Shown: piece by piece, positions 34,905 through 46,276 of the stretch | Position numbering within the stretch: the first letter of the stretch is position 1 | Layout: every line of letters begins with the position of its first letter | Assembly: GCA_009760855.2 (NCBI GenBank) | Contig: WPIO01000002.1 | Location: 7,493,501 to 7,557,500 of the forward strand | Direction: 5' to 3' | Source: Cristatella mucedo | Taxonomy: Eukaryota > Bryozoa > Phylactolaemata > Cristatellidae | DNA: 64,000 nucleotides | Made by a program: the position numbers and the translations under genes | The notes under the pieces: model-generated | The model's input: only the letters and a program-made list of their open reading frames with translations | Database searches by the model: none | What the model was told of the DNA's origin: nothing

Positions 34905-35875
34905 TCCTTCGCCGAGAACTCGGCTGGGCTGCCTCGCAGCCGGCGTGGCCCTATGATCGACGAGCACGTGACTGCCACAAGATACAGCTAAAGTGAAGAT
35001 CGAAGCTGAACGATTCGACGCTCTCAGACAGATTGTGGGATCTTCAAGGGCACAGCCACATCATAACCAGATTCAGAGAAGCAGTCGGTGCCAGGGCATG
35101 GTCACGTTACCTCTTTCTTACCGCTAGGGCTGCCGGTAAGATGTGCCCTACAATAGTCGCGTTTCGTATCGGCGATTATGATCGACATCAGGAGTAGCGA
35201 GAAGAGCGAGTGCTTTGCAACGAACGCTCCAGGACAGCACCGAGTCATTGCATAATTAGGTCGTGGGTAGCGAGACGTAGCCCTCCAGGTTCGCTACTGT
35301 TACTGGCAACAAAATCCGGGAGAGGCAGTACTCTTGTCGTGTCAGAGGCTTCCGGTTGGCTCTGAACTGGCGTTGATACGTCTTGAGATCGTTCATGCGC
35401 AGCCAACACACCGGCCTTACGCTCAGTGGCTTTACGACAGCAGCAACGGGCGAGCCCCCACCCTCCCCCACGCCCGCTTGCCGTCACAAGACTAGACTGC
35501 GGCACTGGGTTGGATTAACTGCATGGTAAATGGCGCCAGATCAAAATTAATGCCGCAAACATAATCTGACAGGTTAAGGACGACTTGCCGTCTATATGCG
35601 GTCTTGATTTATTTCAATCTAGACCAGGATGCCAACGTATCTCACTTATTCCTCCGTACGGCATTGGAGGCGATGAGGCACGTGCTGCAGATAGCGACTG
35701 CGTCCTTATTCCCCGCAGCCAGAAAATGCGAGCTCGAAAATTGCCTACAAGGGTGCTTTCGCTTGGTTTTTTACTAGCAGTAACCTAGTTGACAATAAGC
35801 TACTGCCACCGGACTAGTTGCTAAGAAAGTGTGTGCGCCCTTCGGCATGTAATCGATGCAAGCTATAAAATATTT
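34905..35875. other. unrecognised DNA
   Basis: No feature supported. Confidence 0.4.
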
Positions 35876-36016
35876 TAATTCATTTGTATAGCGCCCTAAG
35901 GGAACTCAATCTCTATTCAGGCGCTTCGCACGTGCCACGGGGCTTGAGCCCACGACCTCAGCCAAACCTACGTCGGGGCGAGCACTTTAACCACTCGACC
36001 AAACCAGCTCGGCAAA
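35876..36016 (-). mobile_element. L2-tailed SINE (SINE-2), antisense
   Basis: Same structure as the copy at 17.4 kb: antisense tail (gcgccctaagggaactcaatctctattcaggcgctt), GGGCTTGAGCCC, then the head ending 'ccaaaccagctcggc'. Confidence 0.88.
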
Positions 36017-36019
36017 GCA

Positions 36020-36525
36020 GCTAGCGCGTGGCGTTTCTCACGATGTAACAATGCAGGAGCCTATGGCCTGCCTGCGGATGAACTAGATATGTAGGAATTG
36101 CACCTGTACCCTTTGGTTGCCTAGGCCAGCGCTCAATGCATTTTATCTAACCGAGCATCAGCATGGTATCAAGATCAGAGTCTACCAATGGCTGCTCGCA
36201 CTGAACGCATATCAAAGTTACTGTCGTCCTTACGATTGTTCAAGACACGGAGCCTTGTCAGCTCTTGTCAGCTCTTGAGTGCTGCATTGGTCGAGTGTCC
36301 TTGGCCTTGGCCTTGGCCTCGTCGTCAAGATTGCAGCCCTGATTTTAGCAAGGGGCTCCTTTGCCTCGAACTCAAGAGTCGCGGTGCAAGGTGCTGGGGC
36401 ATTACATTATATTTCGAGGCCTCGCGGAGCAGCAATTTAGCCCTTCTAAAAATGCATCATTTAGCGTTTTAGGAAACTTTGGTGAAAACTAGCGACCAAA
36501 GCGCGCTTCTGTTGACTCACTGGTA
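36020..36525. other. unrecognised spacer
   Basis: Includes a short CCTTGG repeat (36300-36325). Otherwise nothing. Confidence 0.4.
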
Positions 36526-36531
36526 AAATAG

Positions 36532-36608
36532 AGTGTCTACTATTGAGAACATTGTGTAGCGGCTCCCGAAGCGTCTACTGTTGAGAACATTGTGCGGCGG
36601 CTCCTGAA
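36532..36608. repeat. two-copy tandem duplication of about 38 bp
   Basis: GTCTACTATTGAGAACATTG..GCGGCTCCCGAAGC is followed directly by GTCTACTGTTGAGAACATTG..GCGGCTCCTGAAC. Confidence 0.9.
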
Positions 36609-36609
36609 C

Positions 36610-37335
36610 TTCCGGTTCCTTCGCTACGAAACGTTGACTTCGTCACAGGCTGTGCTGGTTCTTGCATATTCGTGACCCGCACTGGTGGAGCTAGCACTTC
36701 GATTTGCAGCTAAATGATTGCAAATGCTGATCCAGTGCGCGCAGGTATGGCGACTGTAGTATAAGGCAGCGATCACGACTGCCCCTACACTAATAAGCTG
36801 TTCGTATCGTTGGGCTAGACACGCCTACGGCCGGTTCGCACGGTCTAAGCCATCCATTATGACACATATAGTTAAATAATTCGCACAATTCAGCGACCGT
36901 TTTTAATCTCAAGCACTGTCGCAACCTGGCCGGTTTAGCACGTACAAGTTTCACCTTCTCTCATCCTCGTCCGGGATAATTTATGAAACCAAGCATAAAC
37001 ATCTGCGGCCGGCATTTACTTTCATCTTCGTCACATCGCTAGGCTCTGCCAAAAACGGTAGCTAAGGAGCTTGTTCGTACGCCTCCTTCGAAGCTGTCCT
37101 TGTGGCCGTCTTCTCTTCATCGCCATCATCGATAGCTGTCGCAGCATCGAGTTGCGCTTCAATCGGTCAGCTGAGCGCTCGACTTGGCCTACCTTTGACG
37201 AGCGTGCGACCTTCGGGCCACCAATACTTCGCTTCAGTGGAGACGGACGAGTGCTTTTAATCGAAGCCCAAACTTGGCTGATCCATGAAACGATCTCAAA
37301 AGACTTGTACACATTCAGTGCGTATGAGCAAGCCG
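36610..37335. other. unrecognised spacer
   Basis: Open frames on both strands (37031-37391) without domains. Confidence 0.35.
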
Positions 37336-37337
37336 CC

Positions 37338-37430
37338 GCAATAATAATAAAAATGATAATGCACTTGATAAAGCGCCCTCAGAGAACTTAATCTCTTTCT
37401 AGGGGCTTTACATTTTCTGCAAAGGGAAAG
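37338..37430 (-). mobile_element. L2-a 3' tail, antisense
   Basis: AAT-rich start, then 'gcacttgataaagcgccctcagagaacttaatctctttctag' and 'tttacattttctgcaaagggaa'. Confidence 0.9.
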
Positions 37431-37434
37431 ATTA

Positions 37435-37780
37435 GCAAACCTCTCGCGTGCACAGTTGCACAAGTGATTGCGACTGTAACTGCCACCTATCAAGTTCATC
37501 ACTGCGATCGTCTCGCCGATCCCGCTTTGCATTCAGTGGGACAGTGAAAGTGCAGGGTCTGTTCAAAAGCCACAGAGGGCCGCATCTGCGCTGCACTAGC
37601 CTACAATGCACTAATCACCACCGGTTCGAAGCCCTAAGTCAAACTATTGATGTTTATTTCATATGTCATATGGTCCGAACCGATAGATTATGACATATCT
37701 GGGTCCTAAACGTGTCGTTCGGGAATCACTAATAATATTAAGCACTGTCATAATAAAGCCGGTTTACCGTTCGAACCCTT
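37435..37780. other. unrecognised spacer
   Basis: Nothing identified. Confidence 0.35.
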
Positions 37781-37782
37781 AA

Positions 37783-38149
37783 CTAGCCAATCCAGGCGCA
37801 GGGCGCTGAAGCGGAGCAGCGCTGAAGGTGCGGCCAGAAGGGCCGCACGGCATCACGCCCTTTTAGACCCGTCCGGGGGAAAAGGAATCGTTCCTCTATA
37901 GCAAAAATGAGACGATCGCCTTCGACGTGTTGGCCGAAGGCGATCCACTTCGTTGGCGGCGGCCTTTTCCGGCCCCGCACGCGAGAAAAGAAGAGAAGCG
38001 ATTTGCTGATTTGCCCCGTCTGCGTGCGCCATGTGTCGAGCGATGTGAGCGCGCGCGCCGTGCTCTCGCCAATGACGCACCCGGTGATGTCCGTCGGCGA
38101 GAGCCTCGGGAGCGTCTTTTTTCTCGTCTTTTGCAATAGCTGGCAGTCA

Positions 38150-38180
<31 letters not shown>

Positions 38181-38200
38181 TCTGTAGCCACTAGTAGCCG
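37783..38200 (-). other. GC-rich block with unassigned minus-strand frame
   Basis: The minus frame is open over 132 codons after an Ala run encoded by a (GCC)n tract (38149-38180). Segments such as SPTDITGCVIGEST and KWIAFGQHVEGDRLIF look protein-like. The plus strand is also open. No family recognised. Confidence 0.25.
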
Positions 38201-38407
38201 CAAATTCAGCCCCGGAGTTGATCCCTGACGGCGGGCTCGGCAGCTCTATCCCTTCGTGCACGCGGCGGCCGAGGCGAGCGAAAAGGCGCGCCCATGTGGC
38301 TGACCACTGACCCAAATCGAGTGCAGCCCATTCATTCAGCAGGAAAAAAATGCTTTCGCTAAAGGCGGAGAACGTCAGCCGAGACGGCCGCTCCGGGTGA
38401 ACTGAGT

Positions 38408-38408
<1 letters not shown>

Positions 38409-38480
<72 letters not shown>
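38409..38480. repeat. (GCC)n microsatellite
   Basis: An uninterrupted GCC run of about 72 bp in a CpG-rich block. Poly-Gly or poly-Ala frames are repeat translations. Confidence 0.97.
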
Positions 38481-38481
<1 letters not shown>

Positions 38482-38810
38482 TTTAGCGGCGTCGCCTGCT
38501 GCCGGCGACCGACCGAACCCGAACGGGCGTTGACTGGGGGGGACAGGAGGGAGGGAGGGAGCGAAACCTCGCTCGCTCGGTCGTGCTTCGAGGCCGCACC
38601 GGCTGCTCGCGCGCACGCGGCTTCGAGCAGCAGCCACAGCCGTGCGTGATGATGATAATAATAATAATACTAATGATAATAATGACAATAAAACATTCGT
38701 TAATAGCACCCTCATCAGTCGAGGGCGGCAAGGGCCTAACGATCGCGAGACAGACGGCTCGGGCGATCGGACCCGCAGCGGCGGCAGCGTAGCATTTCCT
38801 TGTCTCAATG

Positions 38811-38849
38811 GCCAGCAGACGAGCAGCTTGAAGCTGCTCGTCTGCTGGC
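38811..38849. repeat. perfect 39-bp palindrome
   Basis: GCCAGCAGACGAGCAGCTT, one G, then its exact reverse complement. The 19-bp arms have no mismatch. It can form a hairpin or cruciform. Confidence 0.97.
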
Positions 38850-39140
38850 TTCCGCTCGTACGTAAATCGCCGGCGGAATGCGCTCGCGAGCTTCCCGGCG
38901 GCGGTTTCTCTCGCTGTTTAACTTCTTCTGCTGCTGCTCATCGTTCTTGTGCTTGCTCTTGCTGCTCCCAGCCGAAGGTGACTTCTCAGCGACTCGCTCG
39001 TAAACTACTCAAGTCCGCTCAGCGGCTCTGCAGCCATAGGATAGCTAGAGTACAGCCATCGCCAGCCTCGATGCCGGGCTGGATGCTGTCTCTTTTAAGA
39101 TGGCTGTATCTGCCAGGCTGGATCGCTGCGGTTCATTCGC

Positions 39141-39300
39141 TCACTAGTTCACTAGTAAACTAGTTTACTAGTGAACTAATTTACTAGTTTACTAGCTTAC
39201 TAGTTGCTCACTAGTTTGCTAGTTGCTCACTAGTTTACTGGTTGTTCACTAGTTCACTAGTAGTTCACTAGTTTACTAGTTTACTTCGGTTCATTAGTTT
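39141..39300. repeat. ACTAGTTY-type short tandem array
   Basis: About twenty ACTAGT or CTAGT units separated by TT, TTC, TTG or GCT spacers; unit of roughly 8 bp with variation. It is self-complementary in parts (ACTAGT is a palindrome). Confidence 0.93.
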
Positions 39301-39720
39301 AGCCCTCTAATTTACTTCACAATTTCCTTCCGAGTGCAGCTTATTGAATCGATACGGCACAGGCACCACGCCGGATGGCTAAAAACTTCTACGTAGATGA
39401 TACTCCTGATACTTTCTTCATCGCAAAGAGGGGAGCAACCCTTGCCAAGGTCAAGGTCCGCTCAGTTTCAAAGCTTAATCCGGGTTACGTCACTGTTCAT
39501 GGTTCGCACCACTTTATTAAGGAGTGTCTAAGTCACTTGCTTGTCTAGTGACGGAATGTAAGCCCACCAGAATATATAACTAAATATGTAATGAAATAAA
39601 TACAGATGCCTGCTTTCCTTTCACTTTTGCTTGCCCATCGAGGGCGACGAGCACTGACATCTAATCGGAAAGAAAGCTCGTGATCCGTTTGCTTTTTAAG
39701 AAAGGCTGATTCAGTATGCT
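39301..39720. other. unrecognised spacer
   Basis: Nothing identified. Confidence 0.4.
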
Positions 39721-39724
39721 TAGC

Positions 39725-39892
39725 ATGGTGGCACACTAGGTAAGGCGGTTGCTTTCACGACCTCGGTCCCGAGGCCGTGGGTTCGATTCCTGCAGTGGGC
39801 GATCCTTTATCGCCACTGCAAGCGGTGGTGATAGCCGTAAAGGCTCTTCTGTCGCTATACAAAAAGAGGCTGTTTAATCAGCTAGGATGGTC
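39725..39892 (+). mobile_element. SINE-1, well preserved copy
   Basis: A box region (TGGCACACTAGGTAAGGCGG), B box (GGGTTCGATTCC), then the body with 'tgcagtgggcgatcc' and a stem-like GCCACTGCAAGCGGTGGTGATAG, ending 'gaggctgtttaatcagctag'. No poly(A) tail. Confidence 0.85.
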
Positions 39893-39894
39893 GC

Positions 39895-40555
39895 GACTGT
39901 ACAAAGTTGCTTGAGATGCCGGGGCGCGAAGGTGACGACATTGATTCAGCACCTTCAAATCGCAATAGCACAAGCTATAGAGATGCCCTGTGGATGCTGC
40001 AAATAACCATAAGAAGAATCCCTAATTGAAAAAGAGGCGAAGAGGACTCAAAATGCAGCTATCATGATAGAATGGAAAAAGTGTATTCCCTTCATCGCAC
40101 ACTATCGGCTTACCCGTGTAATTGAATTCGCATCGCAGGAGCACGGTCTTCATCCAGAACATAGAATTTCCGCTATCGGTCACAAGACAGTTAAAGCGGG
40201 CACCACGTCGGCTCTGAGTGCCGTCGCCGTCCACTCACTCGGCCGGAGCACGCAGCCGCCACCACGGCTCGCTGGTTGGGAAGCGCTCGGCGGGAAGTGC
40301 GTGCCTTTGCGACTCCAGTCTAGAGCCGAGCGAGCGACCAGCCTCGTTTTGCCGTCCGATCCCGACGATCGAGGCTGCGACGCCCCAGCCCCTTCCGGCC
40401 CGGCTGCAGTTCGCCTGCGAACGGGCGGCGGCTCGTGCTCGCTGACAAGGCGCTCTCCGTCGCTTGTCCGCTTAGCCTGCATAAGTATCTTAGTGAGTGC
40501 TGTTTGAAAAAGCTTAGCTGATTTAACAGTCTGATTTGTATTGCTGACTCATTAG
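39895..40555. other. unrecognised, with a small GC-rich block
   Basis: GC-rich between about 40195 and 40490, open on both strands. No recognised exon. Confidence 0.35.
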
Positions 40556-40557
40556 AC

Positions 40558-41470
40558 ATGAATTGCTGCTCATGGGACGCCCTAAGCGTGTGGCTGGATT
40601 AGAAGGCTTTGCTCTTCAAATAGGTGATGATGCTCTCGTGCGACCATCACCACGTGCTCGAAATGTAGGAGTCGCTTTCGACAGCTGCCTAAATTTTTTT
40701 AAAGCTTCATTCAGAAGACTGCTCCTACGGCTAACCATCACGTCCAATCCATATCTAAGATAAGGAGCTGTCTTCCACTGTGGCTTGCAAAAAAATAATT
40801 AGCTCCTTAGTTCTGTCTCGGCTGGATTATTGTAATTCTCTTTTGGCTGGGCTACCAAAAATCAACTAGGCCACTGCAAATGCCTGTGATTATGGCTGCC
40901 AGGCCAGTTTGCAAATCCCCGAGGTTTGACCACGTGCCTCCTTTGCTAAAAGAGTTAGGATGTCGGCTGCCGGTTGATCAACGGTTACAGACCAAAGTTC
41001 TTACGCTGACCCACAAGGCCCGCCACGGCTTGGCTCCTCCATACCTTGCTGAACTGCTCCACCAGTTTCAGCCTCCTCCTGCCCTCAGGTCCTGTACAGA
41101 CAATAAAATAGCTGTTCATTTCCTCCACTTGAAGACCATTGGCGATAGAAGCTTTAGCTCTGCAGGTCCTAGACTGTGGAACTCGCCTCCACGATTTTTA
41201 TGCAACTACAACTACTCTCCTGCTGCCGCCTATAGCCCATCCTTTCCAGCTGTCCTGAGCTGCTACATCCATGCTACTCACTACCTCAACTGCTCTCCTA
41301 ACTCTGCTATGCTTTCCATTTTCTCTTTGTTGCGTGAGATGAAGTCTGTTGGCTACCGAATGCGTACCGAAAGTCGCTTAGGCCATAAGTGCGCTATACA
41401 AAACTCTCTTGCGTAACTCTCACGTAGTCTTTGTGGCTTTGTGGAGTTACAGACGGAGATACATTTCATT
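40558..41470 (+). mobile_element. L2-b LINE, 3' part, sense
   Basis: RT thumb (LLLMGRPKR.., then SPRARNVGVAFDS), then the C-terminal block: VPPLLKELGCRLPVDQR, LTLTHKARHGLAPPYLAELL, TIGDRSFSSAGPRLWNSPP. Its 3' end 'ccataagtgcgctatacaaaactctcttgcgtaac' differs from that of L2-a. Same family as 59.76-60.55 kb (sense) and the antisense pieces at 1.8, 11.9, 31.4 and 62.7 kb. Confidence 0.88.
40880..41416 (+). pseudogene. L2-b ORF C-terminal fragment
   Basis: An open run of 178 codons covering the C-terminal block of an L2-type ORF2 (motifs as above), 5' truncated and separated from the thumb region by frame changes around 40760-40880. Confidence 0.8.
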
Positions 41471-41474
41471 ACAT

Positions 41475-42920
41475 CCAGATCGTATTGTGTCAAAAATTAA
41501 AAAAATCATCAATTACGGACTCCAGCTGTCGAGATTTTCGGCATGTGTTTTCCGAGGCCGCTACTTGCTGCACTCCAGCGATGCCGTTGCCGACTTTAAG
41601 TTACTGGCATGCTACGCTTATGCACTATCTATCCTTCTGGAGTTTTTTGGAGACTTCTCTGCTCTTATCGAGGGATGCCTCACTCTTCAGTTGAACAACC
41701 AGTTCACCTCTCCGCTTCCATCGCCTACTCGTCATCGTTGCAGCTGGCATGGTTGAATACCAATAATGCTGTGAATATCATTACCCTAAGCGCTGCTCCA
41801 CCTGCAGTAAGGATTATTATTTAACTTATGATACGACTTGCAATTGTTATGCTACTCTTAAGAATCTTATTAACGCTTTCCTATCGACGACAATCTCAGA
41901 ATATTAGATATCGCAGATTGACTAGATTTTGTAGGTTATTGAAATCATATATTGTCCCAAATTTTGTCTAGCCCATTAGCAGTTTCACACAAATACCCTG
42001 CGGGCAACTTTGAAATCTTCCGAAGCTTGCTGTCGCAACTTTGCAAGGGCAGAGCGCCTGAAACAGAGCAACTTCATGCTTTCACCATTCATGAGCGTGG
42101 CATTCACTAAGCCGGGAAGTGGCCAGACCTTGATCTTGCCAGAATCAGTCAATCAAAAGAAAACTAAACTAGTCCTGCTTCAGAGGAGGAAGGAGACTTC
42201 ATACACTCTCCTTCTGGTCGATCTAATGAGAGAACAGGCCCTCTGACCTTTCCTTCACCAGTGATGCCATCTGAAAATTCAGAATTGATGGCCGTCAGAG
42301 TAAGGAATGTTCATCTCGAGCCGGAAATGATCCCTTGGTGCTCCAGGTCCTGACTTTAACCGACCACTTGCGTGTGCAGGTAGCCAAGTATGAATGGCGG
42401 CGCACAGCCTGAATTCACGCGTGCGCATCATTCGATGGCAGTTGGGTACCGAGCTGCGACCAGCCTGCCTGCGGCCTGCATTCAAGGCTCGATCGGGGCA
42501 AGGTTTGTGGAGAACACCAGTCGACACACCAACGGTCTGCGGTGGCTGTGATTTCTCGACGCCCCTGAAATACTGAACGCATGTGTGGCATTTTTCGGCG
42601 TTTCTAGATGAGGTTGTTAATTTGAAAATGCAGAATAACGAGAGACCATGTGTCGTGGGACTGAGGACAGGCATATTTCTTCCTTGTGAGGGGGTGATTG
42701 TAAGTCTTCCTGGTAGGCTACTTATATACGATGTGTGACAATCTGACATGTTATCACGCTGTTACCTTAATGCCGCCGGCACCGATGCCTTGGTACGCAC
42801 ATTTATCCCATCAAAATAGAATACTAACTCTTGTAAGTCAGCATTTTGCAGCACGAATTTTATAGAATTATGTTTTGGTCCAGCATAAACGGATAGTATT
42901 AGTTTCAGGCTGCAGATGAA
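41475..42920. other. unrecognised DNA with one longer minus-strand frame
   Basis: A minus frame of 156 codons (42279-42749) is longer than expected for its composition, but carries no domain I recognise and no matching splice signals. Nothing else was seen. Confidence 0.35.
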
Positions 42921-42925
42921 TGCCG

Positions 42926-43090
42926 TAATGGCTCACTAGGTAAGGTGGTTGCTTTTCACGAGCTCGCCCCCGAGGTCGTGCGTTCGAATGCTGTGGTGGG
43001 CGATCCTTTATCGCCACTGCAAGCGGTGGTGATAGCCGTCAAGGCTCTTCTGTCGCTATACAAAAGAGGCTGTTAAATCAGCTAGTATTT
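42926..43090 (+). mobile_element. SINE-1, sense
   Basis: Close to the copy at 39.7 kb over its full length; the B box is CGTTCGAATGC, with one change in a key position. Confidence 0.85.
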
Positions 43091-43094
43091 ATTT

Positions 43095-43710
43095 ATTTAA
43101 GGCTGTAGATGCGTAATTTAGACATGATTACATGTAAACTGTGAGCTAGAAAATCATCAAAGCCGCAATAAATAGGATCTTTGTACATTTTCCTCGCCTC
43201 TCTCGCAACGAATATCAAAACTCTTCGAAAGCTCAAGCTTTGATTTTTCATTAGATTTATGCAGACTTTACCAGTTTGTAAAGACATTTTGGAAGGCGCG
43301 AACTAGCAATAGTAGCAATAATAACTATTTTTACAGCAACATAATAGAACCGAATCTCAATTCCGCTGCTTCATAGCTCGCTGCGAAAGAATCAATATCA
43401 AAGACTCGGTAGCAAGCATGGTATCCTGCTTAGGCAAGAATGCAAAAGCGCCATGTTTCATACTTGGACGAACATGCAAAAGCACGTAAGGAGAGCCACT
43501 CAGAGGAGCCACCGGCTCGAAGGAAGGATTCGTTGCCGTCAAAATGCACTGAATCATACACAGGCAAGCACTCAAAGCCCGCTGGGAAAAGAAAAAGTCT
43601 CTGGGGCGCTATGCAAAAGAACTTTTTTTTCTTGCCCACAGTCATGACTTTCACTAGATACTAATGCACAAGTACAGTAAGAACAACTCAGCTCGAACAC
43701 AGGCGCAGGC
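43095..43710. other. unrecognised spacer
   Basis: No feature supported. Confidence 0.4.
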
Positions 43711-43714
43711 CGTG

Positions 43715-44480
43715 ACGAAAAGTTAAGTTTATAACTTTGTTTTGCATGTCACCAATCAGGCTGTGAAGTGAATTTAGTCGGCAGTGAGCTCCAAGCTTTG
43801 GGTGCATGCTGACTGAAGGTCACGGTCTCCGAGAAATATGACTTGAGTTAGATAGGGACGCAACCAATCGATCTCAGTCAGAAGAGCGGATGGTGCAACG
43901 GGGGGGGGGGCCCGATTTGAAGCTTATTCAGATAGGTAGGCCGGAGCAAAGGAATGGAGATGCGAAACAGGTGAGCAACAGAATGCAGAAGTCGATAATG
44001 ACCTCGATAAGCAGCCAATAAAGATCGGTGCGAAATTGCTCCTGGTGGCAGCTGCCACATTTACGACAGGTAAGCTCAATTAAAGGTGTCGCGTTTTTCA
44101 CCAATTATAAGCGTCTTATTGAACGACCAGGAAGAGCTACAAGAAGTGAGTTCCACAAGTCTAGTCGTCACGAATGAATGAACCGCCTTGGCTTTGGTCT
44201 CTTTATCCAAGTAAGCCTGAATTCTTTTTTGAAGGTTGCATTGGTTTCAGTGGGCAGACTAGACTGTAGAGCTGATGTACTCATCCAGCGAAAAGTCATT
44301 TTGGAAGGGAACATAGGATTCTGTGAAGAGGCTGCAGGTGAGTTGCTGGTCGAGCCGACTTGAAGGGTTAAGCGACTTTCAATTTGCGAGTGACAATTGG
44401 TTTGCCCATAACTACAGAGTTGGTTTTTATCTTCATTCGATGTGAGAAAGTTCGCTGCCGCCGAGAATATTAACAGTACA
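43715..44480 (-). mobile_element. diverged L2 fragment, antisense
   Basis: Follows the order of copy C's antisense C-terminal and thumb regions (AYRGHYRLLHSVAHL.., then TYLNKLQ, then the 'acaagtctagtcgtcacgaatga' and 'gctgatgtactcatcc' segments) with many changes. No intact frame. Confidence 0.6.
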
Positions 44481-44484
44481 TGCT

Positions 44485-44985
44485 AAAAGAGAGAAGTTGA
44501 GATGATGATGCAAAGCAGGAACAAAGAAGAATAAGATCAAAAAAGTGTGCAAAGCATAAAGCATAAGTAAAGTTGGGAGTAATTTCCATAACAAAGAAAC
44601 ACAGGTGGTGCTTGGTGATTACCTAGGCAAGAGGGAGAGTAGAAACTTCGAAAAAAGGGGACCTACAACCGATCGCTGAGTCAACTCGTATTTCAAAGGT
44701 TTACTAGCTCATCGTTTTCCGTTCGCATCAAATATTTGAATTCTCACGCGAAGGTAGGATCTAAACCTTTGCCACACGTGTGCCTAAGATTCCTGCGCAA
44801 GAATTACACGCCTTCAAGAAGGACTTGGCTATCAATGGCGATCAAGAGCTGCTGAGAGATCCAGCAAAACTGGCAGAGAGACTCCAGACAATTTAGCTTT
44901 CCTAAGAAAGTGCACTCGCAGCAGTAATATAGAATATACAGTATGTGTTAATATACAACTCGTGTAATATAGAATACGTATGAAT
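44485..44985. other. unrecognised spacer
   Basis: Nothing identified. Confidence 0.4.
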
Positions 44986-45184
44986 ACATGTCTAATAGAC
45001 TTCTCGACTCAATGGGTATGATTCCTTTTATCTTGAGAATAAGGAATCTTATCTATTGTCTTGATTTCACCCGACAACAAGCTACCGATGGTGCAATCGC
45101 CCACCAGGTACCAAGTCCTCCTTTATCTCAGATTTCTCTGATCTCATTTCAATTCTGTGTGCAAGAAATCGATCTTTTCTCACT

Positions 45185-45542
45185 ATGGATGATTTCAACA
45201 TTCATTTTGATAACTTATCTGACGCCTTCAGTACTGAATTTCGTGCACTGACTGACACATTGTCTTTTGTGGCTCATCTGCATGGCCCTACTGACATCAA
45301 GGGTCACACACTCGACCAAATTTTCTCATACAACTGCACTTTGCCATCACCAATTACTACCAAATCCTACTTATCTGACCACATTCAGATCTAATTCAGT
45401 CTGCAATGTGTGCGCCTCCTCATCTAAAATCACGTGTGAATCGCGAAACCTCAAAATCATGGACATCGATGATGTCCGTGCGAGAATATCTGCTTCACCT
45501 CTGCTGCTCAAACCTCCTTCCGACCTGTCATATCATTGGTAG
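45185..45542 (+). pseudogene. L2-a endonuclease remnant (copy E/D)
   Basis: DDFNIHFDN, HTLDQIFSYN and YLSDHIQI (catalytic SDH) are present, then a stop and a frame change into the linker (SSKITCESRN). Confidence 0.85.
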
Positions 45543-46057
45543 ATTGCTACAACACGACACTAGCTGACATACTCGACGAGTTTGCACCTCTGAAAAAGTG
45601 CACTGTTCGCCCTCGCCTAGACGGCCAATGGTTTACCACAGACATTAACCAAGCTTGGTCTACTAAGCGAAAGCTGGAAAAAGCATATAAGGATCAGGAC
45701 TGACTGTCCATCGACTGGTAATACAAGGACTACTGTAGATCGTACCAATCGATCCTAGCAAAGGCCAAGTCTAGCTTCTATAAAAAAAAATATTTAATTA
45801 CAGATGCACAATAGAAAAATGCTGAGGTCGACGATCAACCATCTCCTTAACCGCTCCCAGGCTAGCTCCTAACTTGGTGATCGTTGTGGTGATCTAGCTG
45901 ATCGATTCTCTAGCTTCCTTGTAAACAATATAGACAAGACCAGGGAGTCCATCCCTAAGATGGGTGGCATTCTCGCTGGAATCCTGTCATTGTTTGCAGC
46001 ACCTCACTGTCTACATTCAAGGGGGTCAGTAGTGACCTCGTAATGAAGTCAATATCC

Positions 46058-46121
46058 AAATTTAAAGCACCTAGAAAGAGATTGAGTTCTCTGAGGGCGC
46101 TTTATCAAGTGTATTATTATT
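46058..46121 (+). mobile_element. 64-bp L2-a tail insertion with target duplication
   Basis: Only the last ~64 bp of an L2-a (tttaaagcacctagaaagag..attatt) inserted in the linker of copy E/D. ATATCC precedes it (46052-46057) and is repeated directly after it (46122-46127), a target-site duplication. The interrupted sequence is continuous in other copies. Confidence 0.88.
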
Positions 46122-46276
46122 ATATCCCAATCAAAGAAGACATCAAGTCCTCTGGACCCTATTCCCATTGTTCTGCTTCTAGAATGCATTGATCTGATGC
46201 TATCATGCATAACTAGCATCATAAATATGTCATCAGCCTCAGGTCATGTCGAAGCACCTTTCAAAAAGGCTGTCGT

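Noticed and set aside
38359-38808. Minus-strand frame with a hydrophobic LLSLVLLLL stretch, like a signal peptide
   Set aside because: The hydrophobic run is the translation of an AAT/ATG-rich simple repeat (38650-38700), followed by poly-Gly from (GCC)n.
39725-39805. tRNA gene
   Set aside because: A and B boxes are present, but the sequence continues into a repeated body shared by several copies, and no cloverleaf with an acceptor stem is evident; it is a SINE head.
42279-42749. Minus-strand open frame of 156 codons as a gene
   Set aside because: No domain, no splice or composition support; kept only as an unassigned frame.
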